64,000 nt of DNA from Pantoea anthophila (lineage in GTDB: Bacteria > Pseudomonadota > Gammaproteobacteria > Enterobacterales > Enterobacteriaceae), in NCBI RefSeq assembly GCF_006494375.1, contig NZ_VHIZ01000066.1:177245-241244 (forward strand), given 5' to 3'. How positions within the stretch are numbered: the first letter of the stretch is position 1; each line of letters opens with the position of its first letter. The position numbers and the translations under genes are program-made. Positions 27,848 through 36,730 of the stretch are shown in pieces. The notes beneath the pieces are model-generated. The model was given only the letters and a program-made list of their open reading frames with translations, searched no databases and was not told the origin of the DNA.

Positions 27848-28849
27848 ATGAAACCCATCGTTTTCAGCGGCGCACAGCCGTCCGGCGAACTGACCATCGG
27901 CAACTATATGGGTGCGCTGCGTCAGTGGGTGCAGATGCAGGATGATTACCACTGCATTTACTGCATCGTTGATCTGCATGCTATCACCGTGCGTCAGGAC
28001 CCTGCCGCACTGCGTAAAGCGACGCTGGACACGCTGGCGCTCTATCTTGCCTGCGGCATCGACCCGCAAAAAAGCACCATCTTTGTTCAGTCCCATGTGC
28101 CGGAGCATACGCAGCTGAGCTGGATCCTGAACTGCTACGCCTATTTCGGTGAGCTGAGCCGCATGACGCAGTTCAAGGATAAATCCGCACGCTACGAAGA
28201 GAACATCAATGCCGGTCTGTTCGACTATCCGGTGCTGATGGCGGCGGACATTCTGCTCTATCAGACCCATCAGGTGCCGGTCGGTGAAGATCAGAAACAG
28301 CATCTGGAGCTGAGCCGTGATATCGCGCATCGTTTCAATGCGCTGTATGGCGACATCTTCAAGGTGCCGGAGCCGTTCATTCCGAAGTCTGGCGCGCGCG
28401 TGATGTCGCTGCTGGAACCGACGAAAAAGATGTCCAAGTCTGACGACAACCGCAACAACGTGATCGGCCTGCTGGAAGATCCGAAAGCGGTGGTGAAGAA
28501 GATTAAACGCGCCGTCACCGACTCTGAAGAGCCACCTGTGGTGCGCTACGACGTGAAAGAGAAGGCGGGCGTCTCTAACCTGCTGGATATTCTGTCGGGC
28601 GTGACCGGTCAGAGTATCGCCGAGCTTGAGCAGGCGTTTGAGGGCAAGATGTATGGCCATCTGAAAGGCGCGGTGGCGGATGCGGTGTCGGGCATGCTCT
28701 CTGAGCTGCAGGAGCGTTATCACACCTTCCGCAACGACGAAGCACTGCTGGAGCAGGTGATGCGTGATGGCGCGGCGAAAGCACGCGCACAGGCGCAGGA
28801 AACCCTGAAAAAGGTGTATGAGGCGGTGGGCTTCGTTGCGATGCCGTAA
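27848..28849 (+). CDS. trpS: Tryptophanyl-tRNA synthetase
   Basis: TrpS charges tRNA-Trp. The 333-residue class Ic synthetase has the HIGH-type signature as TIGNYMGAL (near residue 17), the dimer/active-site region CYAYFGELSRMTQFKDK, and the KMSKS loop KKMSKSDDNRNN. Length matches E. coli (334). It closes the aroK-to-trpS block and is followed by a strong terminator. Confidence 0.98.
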   Translation: MKPIVFSGAQPSGELTIGNYMGALRQWVQMQDDYHCIYCIVDLHAITVRQDPAALRKATLDTLALYLACGIDPQKSTIFVQSHVPEHTQLSWILNCYAYFGELSRMTQFKDKSARYEENINAGLFDYPVLMAADILLYQTHQVPVGEDQKQHLELSRDIAHRFNALYGDIFKVPEPFIPKSGARVMSLLEPTKKMSKSDDNRNNVIGLLEDPKAVVKKIKRAVTDSEEPPVVRYDVKEKAGVSNLLDILSGVTGQSIAELEQAFEGKMYGHLKGAVADAVSGMLSELQERYHTFRNDEALLEQVMRDGAAKARAQAQETLKKVYEAVGFVAMP

Positions 28850-28867
28850 CGGCTGAGCAGTCAATGA

Positions 28868-28895
28868 AACGGCGGACATGATGTCCGCCGTTTTT
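28868..28895. terminator. Intrinsic terminator between trpS and cysG
   Basis: AACGGCGGACAT pairs with ATGTCCGCCGTT, followed by a T-rich run on the plus strand; A residues upstream allow use on the minus strand as well. It separates convergent trpS and cysG. Confidence 0.88.
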
Positions 28896-28905
28896 ATTTG
28901 TCGAT

Positions 28906-30270
28906 TCAGAACCAGCGCAGCGTCTCGCGCAGACTGACCACGCTGCCTATGATGACCAGACCCGGACTGCTCACCTGTCCGGCCAGACTCTCCAGTTCGC
29001 TCAGCGTGCCGGTCACCACCCGCTGACGCGGTGTGGTGCCGTTCTCCACCAGCGCCACCGGCATGTCGCTGCGCATCCCGTGTCGGATCAGCTGCTGCGC
29101 TATCTCTGCGGCCTGCGTCAGCCCCATGTAAAAGACCAGCGTCTGCTGTTCCGCCGCCAGCGTCTGCCAGGCGAGGGTGCCCGTTTTCTGCAGATGGCCG
29201 GTAACCAGCCTGACGCTCTGCGCATGATTGCGGTGGGTCAGGGGAATGCCGCTGTAGGCCGCGCAGCCTGACGCGGCGGTGATCCCTGGCACCACGCTGA
29301 AAGGGATCTGCTGCTGTGCCAGCGCCTCCAGCTCTTCGCCGCCCCGTCCAAAGATAAAGGGATCGCCCCCTTTCAGCCGTACCACCCGCTTTCCGCGCTG
29401 CGCCTGTTCGCAGAGCAGCTGATTAATCGACGCCTGCGGCACGCAGTGATGTCCGGCGCGTTTACCCACGAAGATACGCTCGGCATCGCGGCGCACCAGA
29501 TCCAGGACCGCATCGGAGACCAGGCGGTCATAGACGATGACGTCCGCCTGCTGAATAAGCTGTAAGCCTTTCAGGGTCAGTAGTCCGGCATCGCCTGGCC
29601 CGGCACCGACCAGCGCCACCTCCCCCTGGCGGGCCGGATCGGCGTCAAAAAGCGCGTCAGCGATCTGCTCTGCACGCGGCCTGTCGCCGTTCGCCAGCGA
29701 TTGCGCCAGTCGCTCGCTGTGAAAGAAGCGCTCCCAGAAGCGGCGGCGGGCACCTGGCGCGCCATACTGCTTTTTCACCCGCGCGCGCAGGTGACCGGCC
29801 AGCTGCGCCAGCTGGCCGAGATGTTGCGGCAGCCTCGCCTCCAGCTTCTCCCGCAGCAGGCGCGCCAGCACCGGCGCCCGTCCGCCGGACGACACCGCCA
29901 CCATCAGCGGGGAACGATCGATGATCGATGGCACAATCGCGCTGGCCTGCTGCGGTGCATCCACCAGGTTACAGAAGATCTGCTGCCTTTCCGCCGCTTC
30001 CGCCACCTGCTGATTGACCGCGTTGTCGCTGGTGGCGGCCACCACCAGCCAGCAGCCGTTTAGCCAGTGCGGATCGAAATGTCCCGGCAGCAGCGTAACC
30101 GCACGCTTCTGTGCCCACGCCCGGAAGGCGGGCGAAAAATCAGGGGCACCCACCCGGAGTTCGGCACCGGCTTCCAGCAGCAGGCGGGCTTTGCGCTCCG
30201 CCACATCACCCGCACCCACCAGCAGACAGCGCCGGCCCTGCAGGCGGCAGAAGAGGGGGAAGTAGTCCAT
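28906..30270 (-). CDS. cysG: Siroheme synthase CysG (trifunctional)
   Basis: CysG methylates uroporphyrinogen III, then oxidises precorrin-2 and inserts iron to give siroheme, the cofactor of nitrite and sulfite reductases. The 454-residue product has the N-terminal CysG-B part with an NAD-binding GAGDVAERKARLLLEAGA and the AVSSGGRAPVLAR segment around the regulatory serine. The C-terminal methyltransferase part has LVGAGPGDAGLLTLKG, VRLKGGDPFIFGRGGEE and YSGIPLTHR. It lies downstream of nirBD, whose NirB needs siroheme. An intrinsic terminator sits just in front of its ribosome site (AAGGATC), so its supply may be partly uncoupled from nirBD. Confidence 0.97.
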   Translation of the reverse strand: MDYFPLFCRLQGRRCLLVGAGDVAERKARLLLEAGAELRVGAPDFSPAFRAWAQKRAVTLLPGHFDPHWLNGCWLVVAATSDNAVNQQVAEAAERQQIFCNLVDAPQQASAIVPSIIDRSPLMVAVSSGGRAPVLARLLREKLEARLPQHLGQLAQLAGHLRARVKKQYGAPGARRRFWERFFHSERLAQSLANGDRPRAEQIADALFDADPARQGEVALVGAGPGDAGLLTLKGLQLIQQADVIVYDRLVSDAVLDLVRRDAERIFVGKRAGHHCVPQASINQLLCEQAQRGKRVVRLKGGDPFIFGRGGEELEALAQQQIPFSVVPGITAASGCAAYSGIPLTHRNHAQSVRLVTGHLQKTGTLAWQTLAAEQQTLVFYMGLTQAAEIAQQLIRHGMRSDMPVALVENGTTPRQRVVTGTLSELESLAGQVSSPGLVIIGSVVSLRETLRWF

Positions 30271-30280
30271 CAGCGATCCT

Positions 30281-30304
30281 TAAAAAAGCCCGCCGGAGCG
30301 GGCT
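30281..30304 (-). terminator. Intrinsic terminator between nirD and cysG
   Basis: On the minus strand AGCCCGC pairs with GCGGGCT around a four-base loop and is followed by six T. The T-run ends only about ten bases before the cysG start codon, so it would end nirBD messages unless read through. Confidence 0.85.
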
Positions 30305-30314
30305 GTGAAGAGAG

Positions 30315-30641
30315 TTACAGGCAGACTTCGACCTGTCCGGCATTGACCCGCACCGGCCAGGCGGCCACGTTGCGCGAGGCATCCTCCATACAGACACCAT
30401 CGCTGAGACGAAAACGCTGCTTTTTCAGCGGGCTGGCCACCCAGAGCGCATCCTGATGTTCCGCGATGATGCCGCGCGACAGCACACTGGCCCCGGCGAA
30501 CGGGTCGATATTGCTGATGGCATAGAGCTGTTCATCATCGCGTGGACGGAAGATGGCGATCTGCTCGCCGCTGACCAGCGCACAGACGCCCGTGGCGGGC
30601 AGGATCTGCGTCAGCGCGCACACCGGATGCCACTGGCTCAT
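30315..30641 (-). CDS. nirD: Nitrite reductase (NADH) small subunit NirD
   Basis: NirD is the small subunit of the cytoplasmic NADH-dependent nitrite reductase. The 108-residue protein has the Rieske-like beta fold but without the cluster cysteine/histidine pairs, as usual for this family. It overlaps nirB by four bases (ATGA at 30638-30641), so the subunits are made together. In E. coli nirC follows; here the next gene is cysG, so the dedicated nitrite channel gene is missing from this locus. Confidence 0.96.
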   Translation of the reverse strand: MSQWHPVCALTQILPATGVCALVSGEQIAIFRPRDDEQLYAISNIDPFAGASVLSRGIIAEHQDALWVASPLKKQRFRLSDGVCMEDASRNVAAWPVRVNAGQVEVCL

Positions 30642-33178
30642 GATTTCGTCTCCTCTGTCAGGGTGATGGCAATACGCTCATCGGCGCGGGCCGGACGGTG
30701 CTGGTCGCGTTCGGCCACCCGCTGTATGCCAGGGTCGCGCTGCGGCGAGTTGATAAAGTGGGCGAAGCGCGACAGGGACGGTTCCTCTTCCAGCGTGACT
30801 TTCCATTCACAGCGGACAGTGGCGCGCAGCGCAGCCAGCTGCTGCTCCAGCTGGCTGTTGAGACCGAGCCGGTCATCCATGATCACCGAACGCAGATAGT
30901 CGATACCGCCCTCCATGCTCTCCAGCCACAGCGAGGTGCGCTGCAGACGATCGGCAGTACGGATATAGAACATCATGAAGCGGTCAAGCGCGGCGATCAG
31001 GGTCTCCTGATCCAGATCGGCGGCCAGCAGGTCGCCATGCCGCGGCTTCATGCCGCCGTTGCCGCAGACGTAAAGGTTCCAGCCTTTTTCGGTGGCGATG
31101 ATGCCGACATCTTTCCCCTGGGCTTCCGCGCACTCTCGGGTGCAGCCGGAGACGCCAAATTTCATCTTATGCGGGGTGCGGATGCCTTTGTAGCGGTTCT
31201 CCAGCATCACGCCCAGAGCGAGACTGTCGCCGACTCCATAGCGGCACCAGGCGCTGCCGACGCAGGTTTTCGCCATTCGCAGTGCCTTAGCGTAGGCCTG
31301 GCCGGTTTCGAAGCCGGCGTCGATCAGCTGTGACCAGATGGCGGGCAGATCGTCTTTCTGCGCCCCGAAAAGGCCGATGCGCTGTGAGCCGGTGATTTTG
31401 GTGTAGAGCTGGTAGCGCCCGGCGATCTCACCTATCGCTTTCAGTCCCTGCGGCGTGATTTCCCCACCGGGGGAGCGCGGGATCACGGAGTAGGTGCCAT
31501 CCTTCTGAATATTGCCCAGGCAGAGGTCATTACTGTCCTGCAGCGGCGCGTGCTGGGGTTTGAGCACATACTCATTCCAGCAGGAGGCGAGCAGCGAACC
31601 CACCGTGGGCTTGCAGACTTCACAGCCGTAGCCCTGGCCATAGCGGGCCAGCAGTTCATCAAAAGTTTTGATCTCTTCCACCTGAATCAGGTGATACAGC
31701 GCCTGACGGGAATACGCAAAATGGGCGCAAAGATGGTCGCTGACCGCAATCCCCTGGCGGCTGAGCTCACTGTTGAGCACCTGTGTGAGCAGCGGAATAC
31801 AACCGCCGCAGCCGGTGCCTGCACGGGTGGTGGTTTTCAGTGCAGCCACGGTGTGGCAGCCCGCCTGTACCGCCTGCACAATATCGCCTTTAGTGACGTC
31901 GAAGCAGGAGCAGATTTGCGCGCTCTCCGGCAGAGAGTCGACGCCGATAGCCGGTTTTTCACCGCTGCCTGTGGGCAGAATCAGCGCTTCCGGCTGGTCT
32001 GGCAGCGGAATCGCGTTCAGCACCAGCTGCAGCAGGTTGCCAAAGTCGCGGGTGTCGCCCACCAGCACGGCCCCCAGCAGGGTTTTCTGATCCTCACTGA
32101 GAATCAGGCGTTTATAGATCGATTTGCCTTCGTCCAGCCAGACCACGCTGCGGGCACCCGGCGTGATGCCGCGCGTATCACCAATCCCGCCGACATCGAC
32201 CCCGAGCAGCTTGAGTTTCGCGCTCATGTCCGCGCCGGTAAAGGCATTGTCGCGGCCCAGCAGATGGTCGCTGGCAACCTGGGCCATTTTGTACCCCGGT
32301 GCCACCAGGCCATAGGCCCGATTCTGCCAGGCGGCACATTCACCTATCGCGTAGATAGCGGGGTCGCTGGTGCGACACTGGTCATCAATCGCGATGCCGC
32401 CGCGCGGCCCCAGCGTCAAGCCACACTGCTTCGCCAGCGCGTCCTGCGGACGGATACCGGTGGAGAAGACGATAAAATCGACCGCCAGCGTGCTGCCATC
32501 GGCAAACTGCAGCGTTTTGCCGCCCTGTGCATGATGCACAATCTGTTGGGTATTTTTGCCGGTGTGGACCCGTACACCCATCTCTTCGATCCTGCGACGG
32601 AGCTGCTCTCCGCCTTGCTGATCCAGCTGTTCTGCCATCAGCACGGGGGCAAATTCTATAACGTGGGTTTCTATGCCCAGATTTTTCAGGGCACCCGCCG
32701 CTTCCAGGCCCAGCAGACCCCCGCCAATCACCGCGCCACGTGAGCTGCGGCGTGAGCAGGCCTCAATCGCATCAAGATCCTCAAGGGTGCGGTAGACAAA
32801 GCAGTCGCTGCCGTCCGCTCCCTTAATCGGCGGGACCCAGGGATAAGAGCCGGTGGCAAAAATCAGCGTGTCGTAGCGGACCGTGCGACCGGTGCTGGAG
32901 TGGATCAGTTTCTCATCACGGTTAAGGGCGATGGCGCGCTCGCCCAGCAGCAGCGTGACCTGATGTTTCTCGTAATACCCTTTACGCACCAGCGAGAGTT
33001 CTTCTGCGGTGTGGTGGGAGAAGTAAGCCGAGAGGTGGACACGATCGTAGGCGACGCGCGGTTCTTCACAAAAGACGGTCAGCGAAAACCGGTCAGGTTC
33101 CGCTTTCTCCATTAACTCTTCTATGAAGCGGTGGCCGACCATGCCGTTACCGATAACGACGACATTGTGCTTGCTCAT
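30638..33178 (-). CDS. nirB: Nitrite reductase (NADH) large subunit NirB
   Basis: NirB reduces nitrite to ammonium with NADH in the cytoplasm. The 846-residue product has an N-terminal FAD/NAD oxidoreductase part (VVVIGNGMVGHRFIEELM; GAVIGGGLLGLEAAGAL), a BFD-type [2Fe-2S] domain (ICSCFDVTKGDIVQAV then TGCGGC), a ferredoxin-like half-domain, and the sulfite/nitrite reductase domain with the CTRECAEAQGKDVG and CGNGG cysteines for the [4Fe-4S]-siroheme centre. Its promoter carries a consensus FNR site and a NarL/NarP site at the E. coli spacing. It is coupled to nirD and divergent from codA. Confidence 0.98.
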   Translation of the reverse strand: MSKHNVVVIGNGMVGHRFIEELMEKAEPDRFSLTVFCEEPRVAYDRVHLSAYFSHHTAEELSLVRKGYYEKHQVTLLLGERAIALNRDEKLIHSSTGRTVRYDTLIFATGSYPWVPPIKGADGSDCFVYRTLEDLDAIEACSRRSSRGAVIGGGLLGLEAAGALKNLGIETHVIEFAPVLMAEQLDQQGGEQLRRRIEEMGVRVHTGKNTQQIVHHAQGGKTLQFADGSTLAVDFIVFSTGIRPQDALAKQCGLTLGPRGGIAIDDQCRTSDPAIYAIGECAAWQNRAYGLVAPGYKMAQVASDHLLGRDNAFTGADMSAKLKLLGVDVGGIGDTRGITPGARSVVWLDEGKSIYKRLILSEDQKTLLGAVLVGDTRDFGNLLQLVLNAIPLPDQPEALILPTGSGEKPAIGVDSLPESAQICSCFDVTKGDIVQAVQAGCHTVAALKTTTRAGTGCGGCIPLLTQVLNSELSRQGIAVSDHLCAHFAYSRQALYHLIQVEEIKTFDELLARYGQGYGCEVCKPTVGSLLASCWNEYVLKPQHAPLQDSNDLCLGNIQKDGTYSVIPRSPGGEITPQGLKAIGEIAGRYQLYTKITGSQRIGLFGAQKDDLPAIWSQLIDAGFETGQAYAKALRMAKTCVGSAWCRYGVGDSLALGVMLENRYKGIRTPHKMKFGVSGCTRECAEAQGKDVGIIATEKGWNLYVCGNGGMKPRHGDLLAADLDQETLIAALDRFMMFYIRTADRLQRTSLWLESMEGGIDYLRSVIMDDRLGLNSQLEQQLAALRATVRCEWKVTLEEEPSLSRFAHFINSPQRDPGIQRVAERDQHRPARADERIAITLTEETKS

Positions 33179-33201
33179 TTTTGCCTCAGATTTGCGATTT
33201 C

Positions 33202-33278
33202 TGCGGCTACAATAGCGCGCCCTTTCTGGCGCTTATTGATGTACATCAACCACCCGGCCATATACCTATTTAGAGTTA
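33202..33278 (-). promoter_or_regulatory. nirB promoter with FNR and NarL/NarP sites
   Basis: A perfect FNR palindrome TTGATGTACATCAA lies at 33236-33249. A minus-strand -10 box TATTGT is at 33209-33214, predicting a start near 33201-33202, which puts the FNR centre at about -41.5. Upstream, TACCTAT-TT-AGAGTTA (33263-33278) is a 7-2-7 NarL/NarP palindrome with one mismatch, centred at about -69.5. Both distances equal those known for the E. coli nirB promoter, so nirBD should be switched on without oxygen and raised further by nitrate or nitrite. Confidence 0.88.
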
Positions 33279-33393
33279 GGTGGTTGATTTGAATTGATTT
33301 TATCCGGAAGAGCTAACCCGCTGATAATCCGGTATTGCGGCCGGGACGACGATTCGTGCTAGTTTTAACCAAAACCCGGATAAGGAGCTGGCA

Positions 33394-34671
33394 ATGCGGT
33401 CACCCAAGTGGATTAACAACGTGCGTTTACCCTGGCGGGAAGGTCTGTGGCAGATCGAAATTGCCGACGGCAGGATTGTCCGCCTCTCGGCCCAGCCCCA
33501 GCAGGCGACACCGGCCGATCAGTCACTGGACGGCGAGGGCGGTCTGGCCTGTGCGCCCTTTATTGAGCCACACATTCATCTGGATACCACCCAGACCGCG
33601 GGTCAGCCCGCGTGGAATCAGTCCGGCACCCTGTTTGAAGGCATAGAGCGCTGGGCGGAACGCAAGGCGATGCTCAGTCACGAGGATGTTAAACAGCGGG
33701 CGATGCAGACGCTGAAGTGGCAAATCGCCAACGGCATCCAGTTTGTTCGCACCCACGTTGACGTCTCCGATCCCTCCCTGACGGCGCTCAAAGCGATGCT
33801 GGAGCTGAAGGCGGAGGTGGCCCCCTGGATAACCCTGCAGATCGTCGCCTTTCCGCAGGAGGGGATCCTCTCCTATCCCAACGGGGAGGCGCTGCTGGAG
33901 GAGGCGCTGCGGCTGGGTGCTGATGTGGTCGGGGCGATTCCGCACTATGAATTTACCCGCGAATATGGCGTGGAGTCGCTGCATAAGACCTTTGCGCTGG
34001 CGAACCGCTACGACCGGCTGATCGATGTTCACTGCGATGAGATCGATGATGAGCAGTCGCGCTTTGTGGAAACCGTGGCGGCGCTGGCCCACCGCGACGG
34101 CAACGGCGCACGCGTGACCGCCAGCCACACCACCGCCATGCACTCCTATAACGGTGCCTACACTTCGCGGCTGTTCCGCCTGCTGAAGCTGTCGGGCATT
34201 AACTTTGTCGCGAACCCGCTGGTCAATATTCATCTGCAGGGGCGTTTCGACACCTATCCTAAGCGGCGCGGCATTACGCGGGTGAAAGAGATGCTGGAGG
34301 CGGAGATCAACGTCTGCTTCGGTCACGACGACGTGTTTGATCCCTGGTATCCGCTCGGAACTGCCAGCATGCTGCAGGTGCTGCACATGGGCTTACATGT
34401 CTGTCAGCTGATGGGCTACGAGCAGATTGATGCGGGGCTGGATCTGATTACGCATAACAGCGCGAAGACGATGCAGCTTGCAGGCTATGGCATTCAGAGC
34501 GGCAACGAGGCGAGCCTGATCATTCTGCCGGCTGAGAGTGGCTTTGATGCGGTGAGAAGGCAGGTTCCGGTGCGCTACTCGGTGCGGCGTGGCACCGTCG
34601 TGGCCGAAACAAAACCGGCGGAAAGTGAAATTTACTGGCGGGAGCGGGAGCGCATAGATTTCCGGCGTTAA
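33394..34671 (+). CDS. codA: Cytosine deaminase
   Basis: CodA deaminates cytosine to uracil and ammonia for pyrimidine salvage. The 425-residue amidohydrolase shows the metal ligands His60 and His62 (EPHIHLDTTQ), DVHCDEIDDEQ, SHTTAMHSYNGAY and the aspartate in CFGHDDVFDPWYP, the set found in E. coli CodA. AAGGAG precedes the ATG. In E. coli codA follows the permease gene codB; here it stands alone, divergent from nirB and convergent with tsgA. Cytosine transport would have to come from elsewhere. Confidence 0.96.
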   Translation: MRSPKWINNVRLPWREGLWQIEIADGRIVRLSAQPQQATPADQSLDGEGGLACAPFIEPHIHLDTTQTAGQPAWNQSGTLFEGIERWAERKAMLSHEDVKQRAMQTLKWQIANGIQFVRTHVDVSDPSLTALKAMLELKAEVAPWITLQIVAFPQEGILSYPNGEALLEEALRLGADVVGAIPHYEFTREYGVESLHKTFALANRYDRLIDVHCDEIDDEQSRFVETVAALAHRDGNGARVTASHTTAMHSYNGAYTSRLFRLLKLSGINFVANPLVNIHLQGRFDTYPKRRGITRVKEMLEAEINVCFGHDDVFDPWYPLGTASMLQVLHMGLHVCQLMGYEQIDAGLDLITHNSAKTMQLAGYGIQSGNEASLIILPAESGFDAVRRQVPVRYSVRRGTVVAETKPAESEIYWRERERIDFRR

Positions 34672-34676
34672 CGAGC

Positions 34677-34700
34677 AGGGCGGCGATGAATCGCCGCCCT
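34677..34700. terminator. Hairpin between convergent codA and tsgA
   Basis: A ten-base perfect stem (AGGGCGGCGA with TCGCCGCCCT) around a TGAA loop fills the gap between the two stops. There is no T-run, so it may work as a barrier hairpin or weak terminator in both directions. Confidence 0.6.
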
Positions 34701-34706
34701 GAAGCA

Positions 34707-35885
34707 TTAATGCGTGATGTGACCGTGCGTACGATGACGGCTGACAAAGCCGAGCAGCGCACACATGACAAACACCACCGCGTAAAGCGCGTTGGCGGTC
34801 ACCAGTGCGGTATGCACTCCGCTTTTCTCAACGATAGGCGCCGTCACCACAAAGGTCAGCATGGTGCCGACGGTGCCACAGGTCAGGATAAAGTTCACCA
34901 GCTTCGGTGAGGCGACTTTGGTCTGCAGCGAACCCAGCGTGATGATGGTGGTGTAGATCGCACTGGAGCTGAAGCCAAGAATCATGATGATCCATTTCAG
35001 CATGCCGGCATCGTTGCTGCTGACGAACCAGTACATCAGCACCGTGGCCAGACCCGCCAGCACCATCAGAATGCGCTGCAGGTCGAAGAAGCGCAGCAGG
35101 AAGCTGAAGACCCACATGCCGACCATATAGGCTGTCCAGAAGCTGCCCACCAGCTGTCCGGCATCATTGATGTTCATGCCCATGACTTTGGTGGCATATT
35201 CCGGCACCCAGGAGATGAAGCCCAGCTGGCCGAGAATGTAGCAGAGAGCCGCCACTGCCAGCAGCAGCACGCCCAGACCCCATTTCTCTTTTTCCACCGT
35301 CGGGCTGTTTTCAGGCTTGCGCAGCACCGGGAACTCCACACACAGCGTCATGATGAAGATCGCGACGTAGATGAAGCCGATGCAGACGTAGACCCAGTAC
35401 CACGGCAGCTGACGCGCCAGCAGGATCCCGGCCAGGACCGGAAACAGCGTGCCCGCCATGCTGAAGAAGGAGTCCGTGAAGAGCAGGCGGGAACCACGCT
35501 GACGACCCTCATACAGATGGGTGATCAGGAAGGTGCCGATCGACATGGTAATGCCGCTGACCACGCCCAGCACAAACATACAGAGCGAGAAGATGGTCAG
35601 ATCGCGGCTGGTCATCAATCCGACGATCGCCAGGACCATCAGAACGAAGCCGAAAATCAGCTGGCGCTTCAGGGGCACAATCACCATCAGCCAGGCATTC
35701 AGGAAGACCGCAGCCAGGATGCCGCTGTTGAGGAAGGTGAAGGTGTTACTCATGCTGGAGACAGGGATCTGGAAATCTTTTGCGATATCGCCCATTACCA
35801 TGCCGGTAACGATTACCAGTGCGCCCGTCAGCGCATAGGAGAAAAAGCTTATCCAGGTAAGGCCAATACGATTTCGGTTTGTCAT
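34707..35885 (-). CDS. tsgA: Major facilitator family protein TsgA
   Basis: TsgA is an inner-membrane transporter of the major facilitator superfamily with no proven substrate; the Salmonella gene was noted for nutrient-linked and selenite-related regulation. The 392-residue product has twelve likely membrane segments, starting ISFFSYALTGALVIVTGMVMG, and a central charged loop around PENSPTVEKEKWG. In E. coli tsgA sits beside nirB; here codA lies between them. It is divergent from ppiA, sharing a region with a CRP-like site. Confidence 0.93.
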   Translation of the reverse strand: MTNRNRIGLTWISFFSYALTGALVIVTGMVMGDIAKDFQIPVSSMSNTFTFLNSGILAAVFLNAWLMVIVPLKRQLIFGFVLMVLAIVGLMTSRDLTIFSLCMFVLGVVSGITMSIGTFLITHLYEGRQRGSRLLFTDSFFSMAGTLFPVLAGILLARQLPWYWVYVCIGFIYVAIFIMTLCVEFPVLRKPENSPTVEKEKWGLGVLLLAVAALCYILGQLGFISWVPEYATKVMGMNINDAGQLVGSFWTAYMVGMWVFSFLLRFFDLQRILMVLAGLATVLMYWFVSSNDAGMLKWIIMILGFSSSAIYTTIITLGSLQTKVASPKLVNFILTCGTVGTMLTFVVTAPIVEKSGVHTALVTANALYAVVFVMCALLGFVSRHRTHGHITH

Positions 35886-35993
35886 GTTCTGAACCTGTTA
35901 GGGACCGGGTGCCAAAAAGTGTCAGAAAGTGTAAACGGAACTGTGATCTTAATAAACAAGCAGTGAAACTACAGATCCAAATTTCATGTGTTG

Positions 35994-36009
35994 TGTGATT
36001 TTAATCACG
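35994..36009. promoter_or_regulatory. CRP-binding site between tsgA and ppiA
   Basis: TGTGATTTTAATCACG fits the TGTGA-N6-TCACA consensus at nine of ten core positions, in AT-rich flanks. E. coli ppiA is known to be controlled by CRP, which supports the site. It could also serve tsgA, whose start is 109 bases away on the other side. Confidence 0.72.
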
Positions 36010-36148
36010 TAATTGCTGAGGGTTAACGTTTGCGTCTCGCTTTTGCGCAGGCAGCGTAAATATAGGTAAAACGCTGGCTCTTGTATTCCATGCTCTTTAC
36101 ACTTAATCACTTTTTTCGATCCCCACTCTCCAGGGTAAGGAACCTTTC

Positions 36149-36721
36149 ATGTTCAAACGTACTTTAACAGCGGCCATTACCCTGTTAGCGCTCTCATCTG
36201 TTTCCGCCCAGGCGCTGGCCGCAAAAGGCGACACGCACGTTCTGCTTACCACCTCCGCCGGTAATATCGAACTCGAACTGAATAACCAGAAAGCGCCGGT
36301 TACCGTAAAAAACTTCGTTGATTACGTTAACAGCGGTTTTTACAACAACACCATTTTTCACCGCGTGATCCCGGGCTTTATGGTGCAGGGCGGCGGTTTC
36401 ACCACCGATATGCAGCAGAAGCAGACCAACGCGCCGATCAAAAATGAAGCCGATAATGGCCTGCGCAACCTGCGTGGCACCATCTCGATGGCGCGTACTG
36501 CGGATAAAGACAGCGCGACCAGCCAGTTCTTCCTCAACGTGGCGGATAACGCCTTCCTTGACCATGGACAGCGCGATTTTGGCTACGCCGTTTTCGGTAA
36601 GATTGTGAAAGGCCAGGATGTGGTTGAAAAAATTTCTCAGGTGCCGACCAAAGATGTTGGCCCTTACCAGAATGTCCCGTCTAAACCGGTCGTTATCCTC
36701 TCCGCGAAAGTCCTGCCTTAA
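36149..36721 (+). CDS. ppiA: Periplasmic peptidyl-prolyl isomerase PpiA (cyclophilin)
   Basis: PpiA catalyses cis-trans isomerisation of prolyl bonds in the periplasm. The 190-residue product has a signal peptide (MFKRTLTAAITLLALSS, cleavage after ALA at about 24) and a cyclophilin domain with FHRVIPGFMVQGGGFT, MARTADKDSATSQFF and the FLDHGQRDFGYAVFG segment. AAGGAA precedes the start. It is the first plus-strand gene after tsgA and is followed by a hairpin and yhfG. Confidence 0.97.
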   Translation: MFKRTLTAAITLLALSSVSAQALAAKGDTHVLLTTSAGNIELELNNQKAPVTVKNFVDYVNSGFYNNTIFHRVIPGFMVQGGGFTTDMQQKQTNAPIKNEADNGLRNLRGTISMARTADKDSATSQFFLNVADNAFLDHGQRDFGYAVFGKIVKGQDVVEKISQVPTKDVGPYQNVPSKPVVILSAKVLP

Positions 36722-36730
36722 CGCCTTTTG

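Noticed and set aside
27842..28879. A 345-codon minus-strand open frame across trpS
   Set aside because: Covers trpS on the opposite strand and contains no known fold; shadow frame.
31550..32743. A 397-codon plus-strand open frame inside nirB
   Set aside because: Antisense shadow of nirB, with no ribosome site and no recognisable domain.
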